Origin: Mesorhabditis belari
Lineage: Eukaryota; Nematoda; Chromadorea; Rhabditida; Rhabditidae
Reading direction: 5' to 3'
Length of the DNA stretch: 64,000 nt
Assembly (NCBI GenBank): GCA_958450365.1
Contig: CAUEEP010000869.1
Coordinates: 310,001 to 374,000, forward strand
Shown in pieces: positions 49,321 through 60,767 of this stretch. A model generated the notes under the pieces. It had not been told where the DNA came from. It was given only the letters and a program-made list of their open reading frames with translations, and ran no database searches. Every line of letters starts with the position of its first letter. Position 1 is the stretch's first letter. Both the position numbers and the translations under genes were made by a program.

Positions 49321-49511
49321 TATTATGTTCAATGATTTGAGCCTCTTTTACTGGCAAAAATCGAATCCCTTTCGCGTAGAGAATTTTTGGTTTTTAGTCA
49401 CTACTTCAGTCACTACTATTCATTCAAAAATTTTCATAGCTTGCAAAGTTTCAAATCAAATAGCTCCTCTATTAAAGGGTACAATATATTCACAGTCGTT
49501 CATCTAGTGTA

Positions 49512-49736
49512 AGTTACCGTATTCTCTCTAATACTAGTGCACCCTTATTGTCGTCTAAATTCCTTGAAATCTCGAGAACCGCTTATCAGAACCTATCGAT
49601 GTGGGGTCGAAAAATGTAGCTAACGATGAGATCTAGTGGGGGATTTGAGTGTTGAGCTTCTGGGAAAGCTTGGGAGCTGTAAAATAGACACCAACTCGGC
49701 TCATCGGGGTGCACTACTATTAGAGAGAATACGGTG
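49512..49736. mobile_element. MITE L, best-preserved copy
   Basis: Both TIRs are near-perfect: ACCGTATTCTCTCTAATACT on the left, ATTAGAGAGAATACGGT on the right, with GTGCACCC and its complement just inside. About 225 bp, non-coding. Confidence 0.75.
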
Positions 49737-49739
49737 TAT

Positions 49740-50185
49740 TATAGATTAAATTTTCACACGTCTTCACTCTTTTTTTTCGATTCTTTTCTCCTGTATGACT
49801 AATAGCGAAAAAAGGCGAAAAAGTGATCGATTTTGGAGTGATCTCTCCCGACTTTTATGTGCTCATATCTTTCTTTTCTTTTTGTGTTAGATTTTTTGAA
49901 ATTTCTATGTAGAAAAATAGCCTAATCAATCGGTAATTTTGCTTAATTTTAGTATTTATTTTTTAAAGCCAATTTTCTAATAAGTTTTATCATTTTTTTG
50001 CATTAAATTAATTAAATATAACCAAAAATTAAAGAAATTTATAAAAAATGACTCAAAATTACAATATTTTGATAAAATAAAAGCTTTTTACAAGGGAAAA
50101 TTGATTAAATTCATTTTTTTTCTCGTTTTTTTCAAAATTCTACTTTATTGGCTGTGTTTTAAATGTGAAAGTTGTCTTTGAGAGC
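49740..50185. other. AT-rich upstream stretch
   Basis: No gene seen; mostly T-rich and A-rich runs leading into the CAATCGTTT repeat upstream of the secreted-protein gene. Confidence 0.4.
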
Positions 50186-50189
50186 TCTT

Positions 50190-50450
50190 TAAATCGTTTT
50201 CAAACGTTTTCAAACGTTTTCAATCGTTTCTCAATCGTTTCTCAATCGTTTTCAATCGTTTTCAAACGTTTTCAATCGTTTCTCAATCGTTTTCAATGAT
50301 TTTCAATCGTTTTCAAACGTTTTCAATCGTTTCTCAATCGTTTCTCAATCGTTTTCAATCGTTTTCAATCGTTTTCAATCGTTTCTCAATCGGTTTTCAA
50401 TGATTTTCAATCGTTTTCAAACGTTTTCAATCGTTTCTCAATCCTTTTCA
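50190..50450. repeat. TTTTCAATCG repeat
   Basis: About twenty-five 10-11 bp units (TTTCTCAATCG, TTTTCAAACG) ending 20 bp before the start codon of the secreted-protein gene, so in its promoter or leader. Confidence 0.85.
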
Positions 50451-50471
50451 ATCTTTCCCCAATTTTTAGCC

Positions 50472-53400
50472 ATGAAACATCGATGGAGAGCTTTCCCCCC
50501 TCACTCAACAATGATCATTTCCTCACTTCTATTCATCTTCATCTCCTCAACTCGCTCATTCCCCACGGAAACGTCGAATCAAATCGAAATCCCTGAACAA
50601 GTGCCAACAATCAACGGCACCGTGTACACGATCAGCTCCTTTAGTCCAAAAGTTGGTGAAGCTAATGAGAAAAGATTTCTAGACCAGATCGATTTCTTAT
50701 TTTTTGTCTAAAACTTTTTGAAATAGTCGTTTATCAAAAAATCTGGGAAGAATTTATTGAGGCTTGGCTTTTGAGAAATCACTGTGCAAACTTTTTTCGA
50801 GAACTTTCTTTCCAACCTAATATAAAAAGCTGACAAAAATAGTACCTCTGAACAAAGTTATAGGCCTTCAAAGCGTGACGACTCATTCAAAATACCCGAA
50901 AATTTTTAAAAACTTTCCGATAACTTAGTAATCAGTAAAGTAAAGAAATGTAAATCTAATAGTAATCAGTAAAGTAAAGAAGTGAAAGGCAAAAAAAATG
51001 AACCAACGGGAATCGAACCCTCGACCTTCAGCCTCCCAGGCTGACGCTCTACCACTGAGCTATCTGTCCCTTGCTTCCCCGAGAAGAAATAGTAAAGATA
51101 AGGCAGAAGGAGAGGGCTTTGTCAAACTTTTTCTTATCAAATTTGAATTTTTTGATGGGTTGAGCTTAATGAGCTTAATTATTTTTGAAAATTGAAAGGG
51201 TGCTTTCTCATTCACATCTTCTCATTGACATCTTCTCATTGACATCTTCTCATTGACATCTTCTCATTGACATCTTCTCATTGACATCTTCTCATTCACA
51301 TCTTCTCATTGACATCTTCTCATTCACATCTTCTCATTCACATCTTCTCATTCACATCTTCTCATTCACATCTTCTCATTCACATCTTCTCATTCACATC
51401 TTCTCATTCACATCTTCTCATTCACATCTTCTCATTCACATCTTCTCATTCACATCTTCTCATTCACATCTTCTCATTCACATCTTCTCATTCACATCTT
51501 CTCATTCACATCTTCTCATTGACAAACGCACATTTTCTAGCACAGTAGTTCTCAAATTTTACTTATCAAACCATCAAATTAAAACGAAAATTGAGTGATC
51601 ACAAAGAGGAAACTCGTTTTTTTTAACTAATCCCTTTTCTTTTTTTGACTCAATTCTGATATGAAAAGTCTTTACTTTTTTGTTGTTTTTCAAGAAAATC
51701 ACGGGTTTTCTTGATTCTGATTTTTTTAGAATAATTCAAAGAGATGAAAATCGATAGAATGAGGAAAATAGAAAGGAAATGAGAGGAAATTTTTTTAAAC
51801 TAATCAAGAGATTCAAAGTTCTTTTGAGTGTACTTTGTGCTCGGAATTTGCAAACCCATCCATTCTGGTGCACCGAAATCGTTTTTCTCGAAGCAGCGAC
51901 AGTTTTGAGTTGTGGTACAAAGTACAAAGGTACTACAACGAATAAACAAATAAGTGTACTTTGTGCGTTTTTGTAAACGCTAGCCCTCTAGTGCACTAAA
52001 TTCATCGTTTGTACTTTGTGCGTTTGTGCAAACGCTAGCCCTCTAGTGCACTAAATTCGGTTGATCGATTTCCCCATCGTTTCCATTCTTTTGCTAGATA
52101 TGAAGACTTTCATGCACCAGAAATTTTGCGTTTACAAGAGCACACAAAGAACAAGTAAAGTTTAGCGTTTGTAAGGTGATAATTCTTTAGTTTAAGAATA
52201 CCGTATTTACTCTATTAGTGGAGTCCCCCACTATTTTAGCTACCTTCAATTCAAAGCATTTACGGCAACTATTTTTTGATACCAAAGCGAGCGTTGTAGC
52301 ATAAACCAGTGTCGAGAAAAACTCGTTCAAAGCTAGACTACGCAACACTTCGCACCGTCTTTATGGGGATGGGGTACTATTACAGTATTTACGGTATGTT
52401 TATTATCTCTGTATCTATTATCTACCGTATTTACTCTATTAGTGGGGTCCCCCACTATTTTTTCAATCCCCTTCCAGACGACCCCACTATTAGAGAAATT
52501 TAAAAGAACATAAAACCAAAGTTTTAAATTGAAAACATATCAATTTTTCTCCGAAATTCTTGACAAAACAAGTTTGGCTTCATATTTTATTTAGCTTTAA
52601 CCGTAAAAAAAAAATTAACAAACAGTAAAAGAACTAATCCAAGAGATCAACAATTGATGTATCACTTTCGTTACCAATATTAGAGAGGACCCCACTATTT
52701 TTTCAACCCCCCTCCAGACGACCCCACTATTAGAGAGGACCCCACTAATAGAGTAAATACGGTATATATTATATATATTACACTTTTTTTTTACAGTAAT
52801 CATAGCCACCTACCGTAACCCTTTTCCAGTAACCATAGCCATCTACCGTAACCCTTTTACCCCAATTTAATTAAAATATTTCTTTTTCTTTCCATCAAAA
52901 TTTCAAAATCAATCGAATTCTTTGCTGATTAGCGGAAAAAAGGGAGTTTACGAGCGCTTACGACCGAAATAAACACGAAAAAAAACACAATTTTACGACA
53001 AAAATCCAGGAGAACACAGGAAATTGAAGAAATTTGAGTTTTAAAAAGCAAAACAAGTTAAATAATATCTTTTTTTTTTATTTTGAGCGTACAGTCGCGT
53101 CGTCGTCAACTTTTTCCCTTCATAACTTGGTGTATATTCAACGAAAAACGAAGCTAATACACTCATTCGATAGCCGTGAATCTCCTCTTGAAAACTCATA
53201 TAAATTTATCAAGAACTTTCTGCAAAATCTAGAATAAAAAACCTAAAAAACGAGTTGACATGAAAAAAAAAGCAATTCGATTCGTACGATTGGGTTTTTT
53301 TTGTGTTTAAAATGAGTTTTTTTGTTTAGACTTTCGTTCGCACTGATGAATTCCTTTTAAACTACACATCGTGCGCTCAATTTCACTTTAAACTCACGGA

Positions 53401-56400
53401 AAAACGAGTGAGGTGAGTTGTTTTTAAAGTTTTCTAAAGTTACCTCGAAAAAAAGCCCCCACATTTCACCATGTCAAGTGTACTTTGTGCTCAAAAGTCT
53501 CGTCTTCTAGACGAGATTTAAAGGAGCTTTAAAAGAGCTTTATAGGAGCTTTAACGGAGCTTAATAGGAGTTTTAAAGGAGCTTCATAGGAGTTTTAAAG
53601 GAGCTTTAAAAGAGCTTTATAGGAGCTTTAACGAAGCTTTAACGGAGCTTTAACGGAGCTTTAACGGAGCTTTAACGGAGCTTTAAAGGGGCTTTAACGG
53701 AGCTTTAAAGGAGCTTAATAGGAGTTTTAAAGGAGCTTTAAAAGAGCTTTATAGGAGCTTTAACGGAGCTTTAACGGAGCTTAATAGGAGTTTTAAAGGA
53801 GCTTCATAGGAGTTTTAAAGGAGCTTTAAAAGAGCTTTAAAGAGCTTTAAGGGAATTTCTAGTGAATTCATAGAAATTGGAGAAATGGAGAAATGAAGTG
53901 GAGGAGAAATGAAGAATTCAGTAAACCGGAAAAGATGCGTTAAGTACAGGGTGACCAAGAATTACCGTGACCTTTGACTGACGCCGTCCCAACGAGTCGC
54001 GGATCCATAGCTCGCGGCCGTATGACTTTAAAACAAAGCTTGTATGCTGATTTCGATTAAACAATCTTTAGATAATACAGAGTGACCAAGAATTACCGCA
54101 ACAGACAAAAGGCTTGGCTTTTAACCAAAATAATCAAACCAATCTCGAAAAGTTAACTTAAATATCTTTATTCAACAAATAACAGTAACAAATTAACAAT
54201 TAAATTCAATATTTGTCTCCATCGGCATTCAGACAAGCTTGCAAACGTTTGGGAAACGCGTGGCAAGCAAATAAGCATCATCACCATGCTTTAATAAGCA
54301 CTTTCTTCAAACTTTCGATATTTTTATCGTGGTTTTGCACATGCTCTGGCTTCAAGAACACTTCAGACTGAGTAATCCAATGGGTTAAGATCGGGTGAGC
54401 TGGGTGGTCACTCAGAAAACGAGATGAAGTCCGAGATAAAGTCCGGGAAGGTCTTTGAACAAAACTCTTGCACTTTCTTGGCCTTTTGAGCCGGCGCACC
54501 ATCGTGTTGAAAGGTCCAAACTCGATTTTTGAAGTGGTGTTGAGCCCACGAAGCAATCTCCTTCTTTAGCAAGTCCAAATAATTGCAAACGTTTGGGGAA
54601 ACGCGTTGACCGTGGTAATTCTTGAATCAACGAATCACCAGTAACGAATCCACGTTTGCAATTATTTGGACTTGCTAAAGAAGGAGATTGTTTCGTTGGC
54701 TCAACACCACTTCAAAAATCGAGTTTGGACTTATCAACAAGATGGTGCAAAGGCAAAGAAAGTGCAAGAGTTTTGTTTAATCATAAACAAACTAGTAACG
54801 AACTCTAGAACTTTAATGAAACGAGCTCTAGTAAGAAAAACTCTATTAAATTAGTATACTTTTATATTTTATAAGAAATAAATCCTTTCTAGTGCAATGA
54901 ATTCTATTTTTCTTCGTTAAAGAAAAGAATTGAATGCGTTTAAAGGATTTTTTTGAGCAAACGAAAGACAAAGATGGCTCTAAAAACATGTCACTTTCAC
55001 AAAAAGAATCCAGTTTTTTTTTGCGGGAAAAAAAGCCTGAGAAAGGCATATTTGGTCTCATTGCTGAGGTTGATAAAAAAAGAAAGAAAAAAGGGGTAAA
55101 CAGATAAACAGATAAACAAACATCACCATCACAATTCCCATGTCTTTTCGATAACTTTTTCCTCAATGTGTGTGTGCTTTCTTTACTTCCTCGATTACTC
55201 ACTTAATACCCAAGGGATCTACTAGATTGCCAGGAAATAAATGAGCATTTTGTATTGTTTATTATTTGAGTACATTTTTCTCAATAAAGTATGCTCTGTA
55301 CCTTGTAATGAAAGGTAATGAAAGGTAATGAAAGTTAATGAAAGGTAATGAAAGGTAATGAAAGGTAATGAAAGGTAATGGAAGGTAATGAAAGGTAATG
55401 GAAGGTAATGTCTCGTATCTCGACACCAGTACGTTTGTTTCTCCTCGATTAGGTATCAAATTAAAGTAGAGAAGATAGGTAATCTTTTGATATGTAGCAC
55501 ATATTTTTCGCATTAACCAGCGCTTAGAAAAAATGATTGAAAAATGATTAAAAATGATGAAAAATCGGCTCTTTTTGCTACTTTTCAATCATTTTTTTCT
55601 AAGTGCTGGTTAATGCAAAAAAATATGTGCTATATCTCAAAAGATTGCCCATCTTCTCTACTTTAATTTGATACCTAATCGAGCAAAAAGAAAGTCGAGA
55701 TATGAGCGTTTGTTCGAGAGTAAACTTAGCCTACGCGACGCTTCTATAGGGGGTTTTCTATTAGAGCTTTTTTTTGAGGTATAATGCATTCTTTTTCTAA
55801 TCCGTTTTCTAAAACGTGGGAATCTTTTCTCTACCGTAATCTAGTCTATTTTTTTATCAAAACTATCTACTTTTTAAATCCTCTAATCGGATAAAATAAA
55901 ATAAGTGGATAAAATAAAGCAAGCTTACGGTAGCCGGAGCACATTTTAGAGGCTGGATTTGAGGCTGGGTTTGGGGCTTTGAAGCTGGCTTTGGGGCTGG
56001 GTTTGAGGCTTTGAAGCTGGCTTTGAGGCTGGCTTTGAGGCTGGATTTGGGGCTGGTTTGAAGCTGGCTTTGAGGCTGGCTTTGAGGCTGGATTTGAGGC
56101 TGGATTTGGGGCTGGCTTTGAAGCTGGCTTTGAGGCTGGCTTTGGGGCTGGCTTTGAAGCTGGCTTTGAGCAGAACATCTACCGCATTCTGTAATCAGAG
56201 TTACAAAAGAAAACGTTGTACTTTGTGCCATAGTAAACCTGTACTCTCTGGCACAATGCTTTCTCATCGATCGTTCTCTCTTTAACTCTCTTCTAGACAA
56301 AAGATTGAGCAGATCAGATCAAATCATTGAAAAAAATTCCTAGAGATTTTGCTAAAGAAAACAAAAAAAAACTAAATGAGTCATTTGTTTTATTTCAAAT

Positions 56401-59400
56401 TCTAAAACAAGAAAAACACAGAAAGAAAAGAAAACGATTTGAAAACAAAAATGCCCAAAAAAAATCTATGATATCTAAAAATCTGAGCAGGAAAAATGAA
56501 CGTTGTGTCTGAACGGGAAAAAAGAAATTTATCTATAGAAAGAATTTTTCAAAAAAAAAAGCACAAAAATCCGAAAGAAAAAGGAAATCAAAAGGTTACT
56601 GGTTTATGATGTATACCGGGGTTACCGGTCATTCATTTTGCACACACATAATCCCAATTTATATTAAGAGTTAGGGAATATTCTATCGTTTGTGAGGATG
56701 GGACGATGTAGGAGACGGTGTAGGAGAGAGTGTGGGAGACGGTGTAGGAGACGATGTAGGAGATGATGTAGAAGACGATCGACGATGTAGGAGGCGATGT
56801 GGGAGGCGATGTAGGAGACGATGTGGGAGACGATGTAGGAGACGATGTGGGAGACGATGTAGGAGACGATGTAGAAGATGATGTAGGAGACGATCGACGA
56901 TCTAGGAGACGATCTAGGAGACGATGTGGGAGACGATGTAGAAGACGATGTAGGAGACGATTGACGATCTAGGAGACGATGTAGGAGACGATACAGGAGG
57001 AGAAGGCTATCCGCTTTATACGAGCTTGCGCCTTAAGTCTTAAGTCTACCGATTTGGATCCCTGGTTATCCCAATCCTGAGGGGAAGGGGCCTAGGGGGG
57101 CCGGTCTTGGGAACCAGTTCATCATATGACTGCAGTTACCTACAGCACTCGATAATCTTTAGTTTTGATTTGATAGGTTTGATAAAATTTTTAAAGATAA
57201 AGATCTGTGATGCTTTTGGAAAGGAAAGCTTTAGAAAAGCATCGGAGAAGTCTAGTTGTAAGCAATTCTCTTTCAGCTTTGTAAATAGAATCTGTGTTAT
57301 TTAATGGACCAAGAAATTCAATCTTTAAACTTCTATACAACCGGTGAACAGTAAAAAAAGCAGTAAATAAGCAGTAAACAAGCAGTAAACAAGCAGTAAA
57401 CAAGCAGTAAATAAGCAGTAAACAATCAATAAACAAATAGTAGATCTGTAAATGAGTAAACCATTTGAGACTCCGTGGCTACACATGTCTTCTGACTGAA
57501 GGCGGCTTCTGCACTCTTGACAAGTTCTACTATCCAAGGGACAAGGTGAATTTGAAGGAAATTTGAAAGTAATCTTTGAAACCAATCTTTTTAATCTTTT
57601 TAATAAAGTCCTCTGTACAGTTAAGTATTAATTAAAGTGAAAAATCAATTACTTCAGTTTTTACCTCTCTGAATTTTCAGTTTTTAGTCTTTTTCTCAAA
57701 AACTAGTTGATGATTGTAGGATTTCAAAATACCATTTAATAGCAAATCTTTTTGCACATCTTTTGAACTATAAGACATTGCGAATGGCTTATTGGGTGAG
57801 GAGAAAATCTACAAAGTGTAAAGGAGGAGAGCGCTTCTCTTAGTGTCCCCCTAAGGTTCTAGTTGAAATATTCTGGAATTGTTTTTGAAAACGTGTATGG
57901 TAAATAAAAGTAATAAAACTAGAGATAAATACGTATATTTTGTAAAAAAAATGAATAAAAAATAGTAAAAGGGAATCGAGATATGAAGGTGGAAAGGGGA
58001 GAGAAAAAAATCGAAAAAAATCGAAAAACCTCTTTCTTCTCACCCTCATATCTCGCTCTCCTTTGCATCTTTTAAATTACTTTTTTTGTAAAATATGAGC
58101 ATTCAATTCTCGTTTTACTGTTTTTAAATAGAGAATGGATTGCTCGGAGGGATTTTCAACTTTCAACGTTTCAACTGGAACCTTAGGGGGACATTAAGAG
58201 AAGCACTCTCTCCCTTTACACTTTCTAGATTTTCTCGTCACTCAATAAGCCATTCGCAATGTCTTATACATTAAAAGATGCGCAAAAAGATTTGCTATTG
58301 AATGGGATTTTGAAATCCTAGAATCATTAGCTAGCTTTTGAAAAACGGACTGAAAACTGAAAATTCTGTGCTCCAGTGGACTCTCGAAAACTATTAATTT
58401 CATTGAATTTTTATTTGGGTTACATTTTGATTCCAGTGAATATCTGCTGAAAATCTTTAGCTAAAGTACAGCAAATTTTTCAGGAAGGTTGCTACGCGTT
58501 GAGACCGTGGAAAGCTCATCCGGAGCGTTTCGCTTTCTACTTTGTGCTCGAGCGGCGACAACGCAAATATGGCGCGGCGAAGGCACACCGGGCACGAAAG
58601 GTTTACAGAGTTTTACGGGTTACAATAATCGATAAACTACAGCGGAAATCTGGATAAATTTACGATTACTGTAATCAGCTAGTGATTATGACACGAATTT
58701 TCGGACTATGTCACGTTAGAAACGTTAGAAACTATAGTACAGTCAAAGAATTACTGTACTCTAAAAGGCTTACTATAGTACTGTCAAAGGATTACTGTAC
58801 TCTAGAAGGCTTGCTATAGTACTGTAAAAGATTATTGTACTCTAAAAGGCTTACTATAGTACTGTCAAAGGATTACTGTACTCTAAGGTTTACTATAGGA
58901 CTGTCAAAGGATTACTGTACTCTAAAAGACTTACTATAGTATTGTCAAAGAGATCAATGTGAATATCGGCACCTAGCTTGTACTCTTTGTGCTTGAAAAA
59001 TGAGTATGACACGTTAGAAAACCTTAATTTTCCATATTCAATTCCCTCTTCATCTTTGACAAAAGAAAAATTCAAAAGAAAGCGAAAAAAGTTCGTAAAG
59101 TTCATCAGTCTTTCGCACAAGGAAAACAACAAAAAATTTTGGGGCTTTTGAAGGGGGATTCAAAAGGGAATTGTTGGCAAAAAGTTGGCAAAAAAAATGG
59201 TGGACTCTTTCGGTTTTTGTTTGTGTAAAAAAGTGTTCCTTTTGGAAAGAGAGGAAAGCTGAAATTGGGCTTATTTTTTGGGCGAAAGAATGCCAGGGAA
59301 AACAGGGTAAAAAATGGGGAGAAAAATCGCATAGAAAAGCTGGGGTTCACTTGGGGGAAAGACGAATAGATGGAAGTAGGTCGAAATTATCATTCAATTG

Positions 59401-60590
59401 GGGAATAGATGGAATTAATTATCATTCAATTGGGGAATAGATGAAAATTATCATTAAAATGATATTAAAGAAGATTAAAGAATTAGTATTTTTAAACAAT
59501 TTTGTTAGAATTTTCGTAAAAAAATCATTTTCTCAACGTTTCGTTTTGTTTAAGCTAAGGATTCAGTGCGCCAGAAAGAATGAGTATACGAACTTTTCAA
59601 GCACAAAGAGTACAAGCTAGGTGCCGATATTCACATTGATCTCTTTGACAATACTATAGTAAGTCTTTTAGAGTACAGTAATCCTTTGACAGTACTATAG
59701 TAAGCCTTTTAGAGTACAGTAATTCTTTGACAATACTATAGTAAGTCTTTTAGAGTATAGTAATTCTTTGACAATACTTCAGTAAGCCTTTTAGAGTACA
59801 GTAATCCTTTGCCAGTACTATAGAAGTCTTTTAGAGTACAGTAATCCTTTTACCGTACTATAGTAAGACTTAGAGTACAGTAATCCTTTGAATACAGTAA
59901 CCATACAATAGTTTTAACAAAAAGAAAGAATTTCCTTTTCTCTAGCCCCGCTGGACTGCGAACAAATTTCCAGTAAGTTGAGAGAGTATTTTGATTGTTT
60001 GATAGAAACACTGGTTTACATCGTTTTCTAAAAAGCACCAATTTTAGAAAATTTTAGAACTATCATACTTTACCTTAAACCGTGTTTAAACCGTCAGTTT
60101 CATTCAATCAACCCAAATTTTTGTATCATTGACTGAGCCTTGTGATTAAACGAATGAAAAAAAATCGAGCTAATCGTGAAAACTTTGGGGTTTAAGCGCG
60201 ATTGTACAGTCGTTTTAACAAAAAGAAAAGAAAAAAGAAAAAAAAAAAAGAAAAGAAATAAAAGAAAAGACAAAAAGAAAAGATTTCCTTTTCTCTAGCC
60301 TCGCTGGACTGCGAATAAATTTCCTGTAAGTTGAGAGAGTTTCCCTTTCGATTTGTTTTTTCTAAAATAGGTATAAAATAGGTGCTTTTTGGAAAGCTTA
60401 TTAGTCAAAAGGATTCTAAAGAATACTGTTATATAGATTAGATTATATAAACTTTTCTCAGATCCGTCGCTCGGGTCGCGTTTCCGCGGAGCCGATTGGG
60501 GAATTGATTTTGGACGGGATTATGCCGTGCTCGGAGACGTGCACAAAGGGACAAAGTAGACCGACAAACGATCGAAATACTTTGAATTGA
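50472..60590 (+). CDS. Putative secreted basic protein, four exons
   Basis: Family not recognised. Exon 1 (50472-50651) begins ATG just after AATTTTTAG, a plausible trans-splice acceptor, and encodes a signal peptide (MKHRWRAFPPHSTMIISSLL then FIFISSTRS) followed by NGTVYTISSFSPK. Exons 53330-53407, 58484-58600 and 60462-60590 all stay in phase 0: TFVRTDEFLLNYTSCAQFHF, then EGCYALRPWKAHPERF, a very basic run with RRQRKYG and RARKIRRSGR, then MPCSETCTKG and a stop. The model gives 167 residues with two N-glycosylation sequons (NGT, NYT) and four mature cysteines. The exons are GC-richer than their surroundings. Introns are about 2.7, 5.1 and 1.9 kb and repeat-filled. Exon 1 could also use the GTGAAG donor at 50656, which puts exons 3 and 4 in another open frame ending at 60559, but exon 2 has a stop in that frame. 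The RARK and RRSGR sites suggest propeptide cleavage, as an inference only. Confidence 0.5.
51000..51071 (-). pseudogene. tRNA-Pro(GGG)-like sequence
   Basis: Minus strand GATAGCTCAGTGGTAGAGCG has a perfect D arm; TCAGCCTGGGAGGCTGA forms a perfect anticodon arm with anticodon GGG; GAGGGTTCGATTCCCG follows. Only the acceptor stem fails to pair. In the first intron of the secreted-protein gene. Confidence 0.6.
51205..51530. repeat. 14-bp minisatellite CATTCACATCTTCT
   Basis: About twenty-three units, nearly uniform, with CATTGACATCTTCT at the left end and inside. Open in three frames because 14 is not a multiple of three; not coding. Confidence 0.88.
51822..52160. repeat. Four copies of the paired dispersed motif
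   Basis: Copies at about 51825-51880, 51953-52003, 52007-52060 and, inverted, 52112-52160. The middle two are a tandem pair: GTACTTTGTGCGTTT, GTAAACGCTAGCCCTCTAGT, GCACTAAATTC. Confidence 0.7.
52199..52766. mobile_element. TIR element cluster (TACCGTATTTACTCTATTAG)
   Basis: Terminal TACCGTATTTACTCTATTAG at 52201 and again at 52425, with the complement at the right end near 52745-52765. Internal GACCCCACTATT blocks repeat several times. Looks like one element inserted in or duplicated within another. In the second intron of the secreted-protein gene. Confidence 0.65.
53515..53860. repeat. GGAGCTTTAA repeat
   Basis: About thirty 11-13 bp units (GGAGCTTTAACGGAGCTTTA) beginning just after a paired-motif half copy at 53477-53495. 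Confidence 0.85.
53945..54860 (-). mobile_element. Tc1-like element remnant with inverted duplication
   Basis: The terminal motif CAGGGTGACCAAGAATTACC at 53946 recurs, slightly changed, at 54080. The minus strand of 54190-54560 encodes the C-terminal half of a Tc1-family transposase: WTFQHDGAPAQKAKKVQEFC, a PILTHWIT segment where an NPLDY-type motif is expected, LKKVLIKAWDDAYLLATRFP and KRLQACLNADGD. A plus-strand copy of part of it (LLKKEIVSLAQHHFKNRVWT, then QQDGA) follows at 54650-54790, with the junction around a palindrome of CAAACGTTTG. It is degraded and lies in the long second intron of the secreted-protein gene. Confidence 0.75.
55305..55412. repeat. AAAGGTAATG decamer repeat
   Basis: Ten uniform 10-bp units. 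Confidence 0.85.
55440..55695. mobile_element. Foldback element I
   Basis: Inverted arms of about 115 bp (TCGATTAGGTATCAAATTAA on the left, its complement on the right at 55660-55685) around a short AT-rich turn at 55535-55585. The arms differ at a few bases. Non-coding, within a long intron of the secreted-protein gene. Confidence 0.75.
55925..56172. repeat. GAGGCTGGCTTTGAAGCTGG repeat
   Basis: About nineteen 12-bp units. On the minus strand two frames read Lys/Pro/Ala/Ser or Gln/Ser/Pro repeats; I reject these as genes. A half paired-motif copy follows at 56215. Confidence 0.82.
56690..56995. repeat. GGAGACGATGTA 12-bp repeat
   Basis: About twenty-two units with CGATCGACGATCT interruptions. 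Confidence 0.87.
57350..57435. repeat. AGTAAACAAGC repeat
   Basis: Seven 11-bp units. Confidence 0.8.
57705..58330. mobile_element. Foldback element J, about 625 bp
   Basis: Long inverted arms: ATTGTAGGATTTCAAAATAC on the left against the matching complement at 58300-58325, and CTTAGTGTCCCCCTAAGGTT against its complement near 58175. Minor mismatches and an asymmetric centre. Non-coding, in an intron of the secreted-protein gene. Confidence 0.75.
58730..59900. repeat. Large inverted repeat with TACTGTA arrays
   Basis: 58730-59000 (units of AAAGGATTACTGTACTCTAA about every 45 bp, then GCACCTAGCTTGTACTCTTT) is the reverse complement of 59590-59890 (GCACAAAGAGTACAAGCTAG, then units). The 590-bp centre is AT-rich and holds the paired dispersed motif at 59561-59620. 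Confidence 0.75.
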
Positions 60591-60767
60591 GTGGATTTGC
60601 GTAAATGTGCCGTAAAAGGAAATGTTATTGAAGCTAGAGAAACATGTAAAAATTCAACATTTCACGCATTTCGACACAACTTTCGAAATTTTTCTTTCGA
60701 AATTTTCTTTTAATGGCAGCTTTTTAAAATTTTTCCTTCTTTTTAGAAAGCTTATTATTGGGTTGGT

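Noticed and set aside
51281..51598. His/Ser-rich repeat protein
   Set aside because: A 14-bp unit gives three equivalent open frames; no start context or conserved domain.
55863..56300. Minus-strand Gln/Pro/Ser repeat protein of 145 codons
   Set aside because: Driven by a 12-bp repeat; two frames are equally open, and the non-repeat ends match nothing.
59105..59440. Overlapping 80-90 codon frames on both strands
   Set aside because: Homopolymer-rich intronic DNA at the centre of a large inverted repeat.
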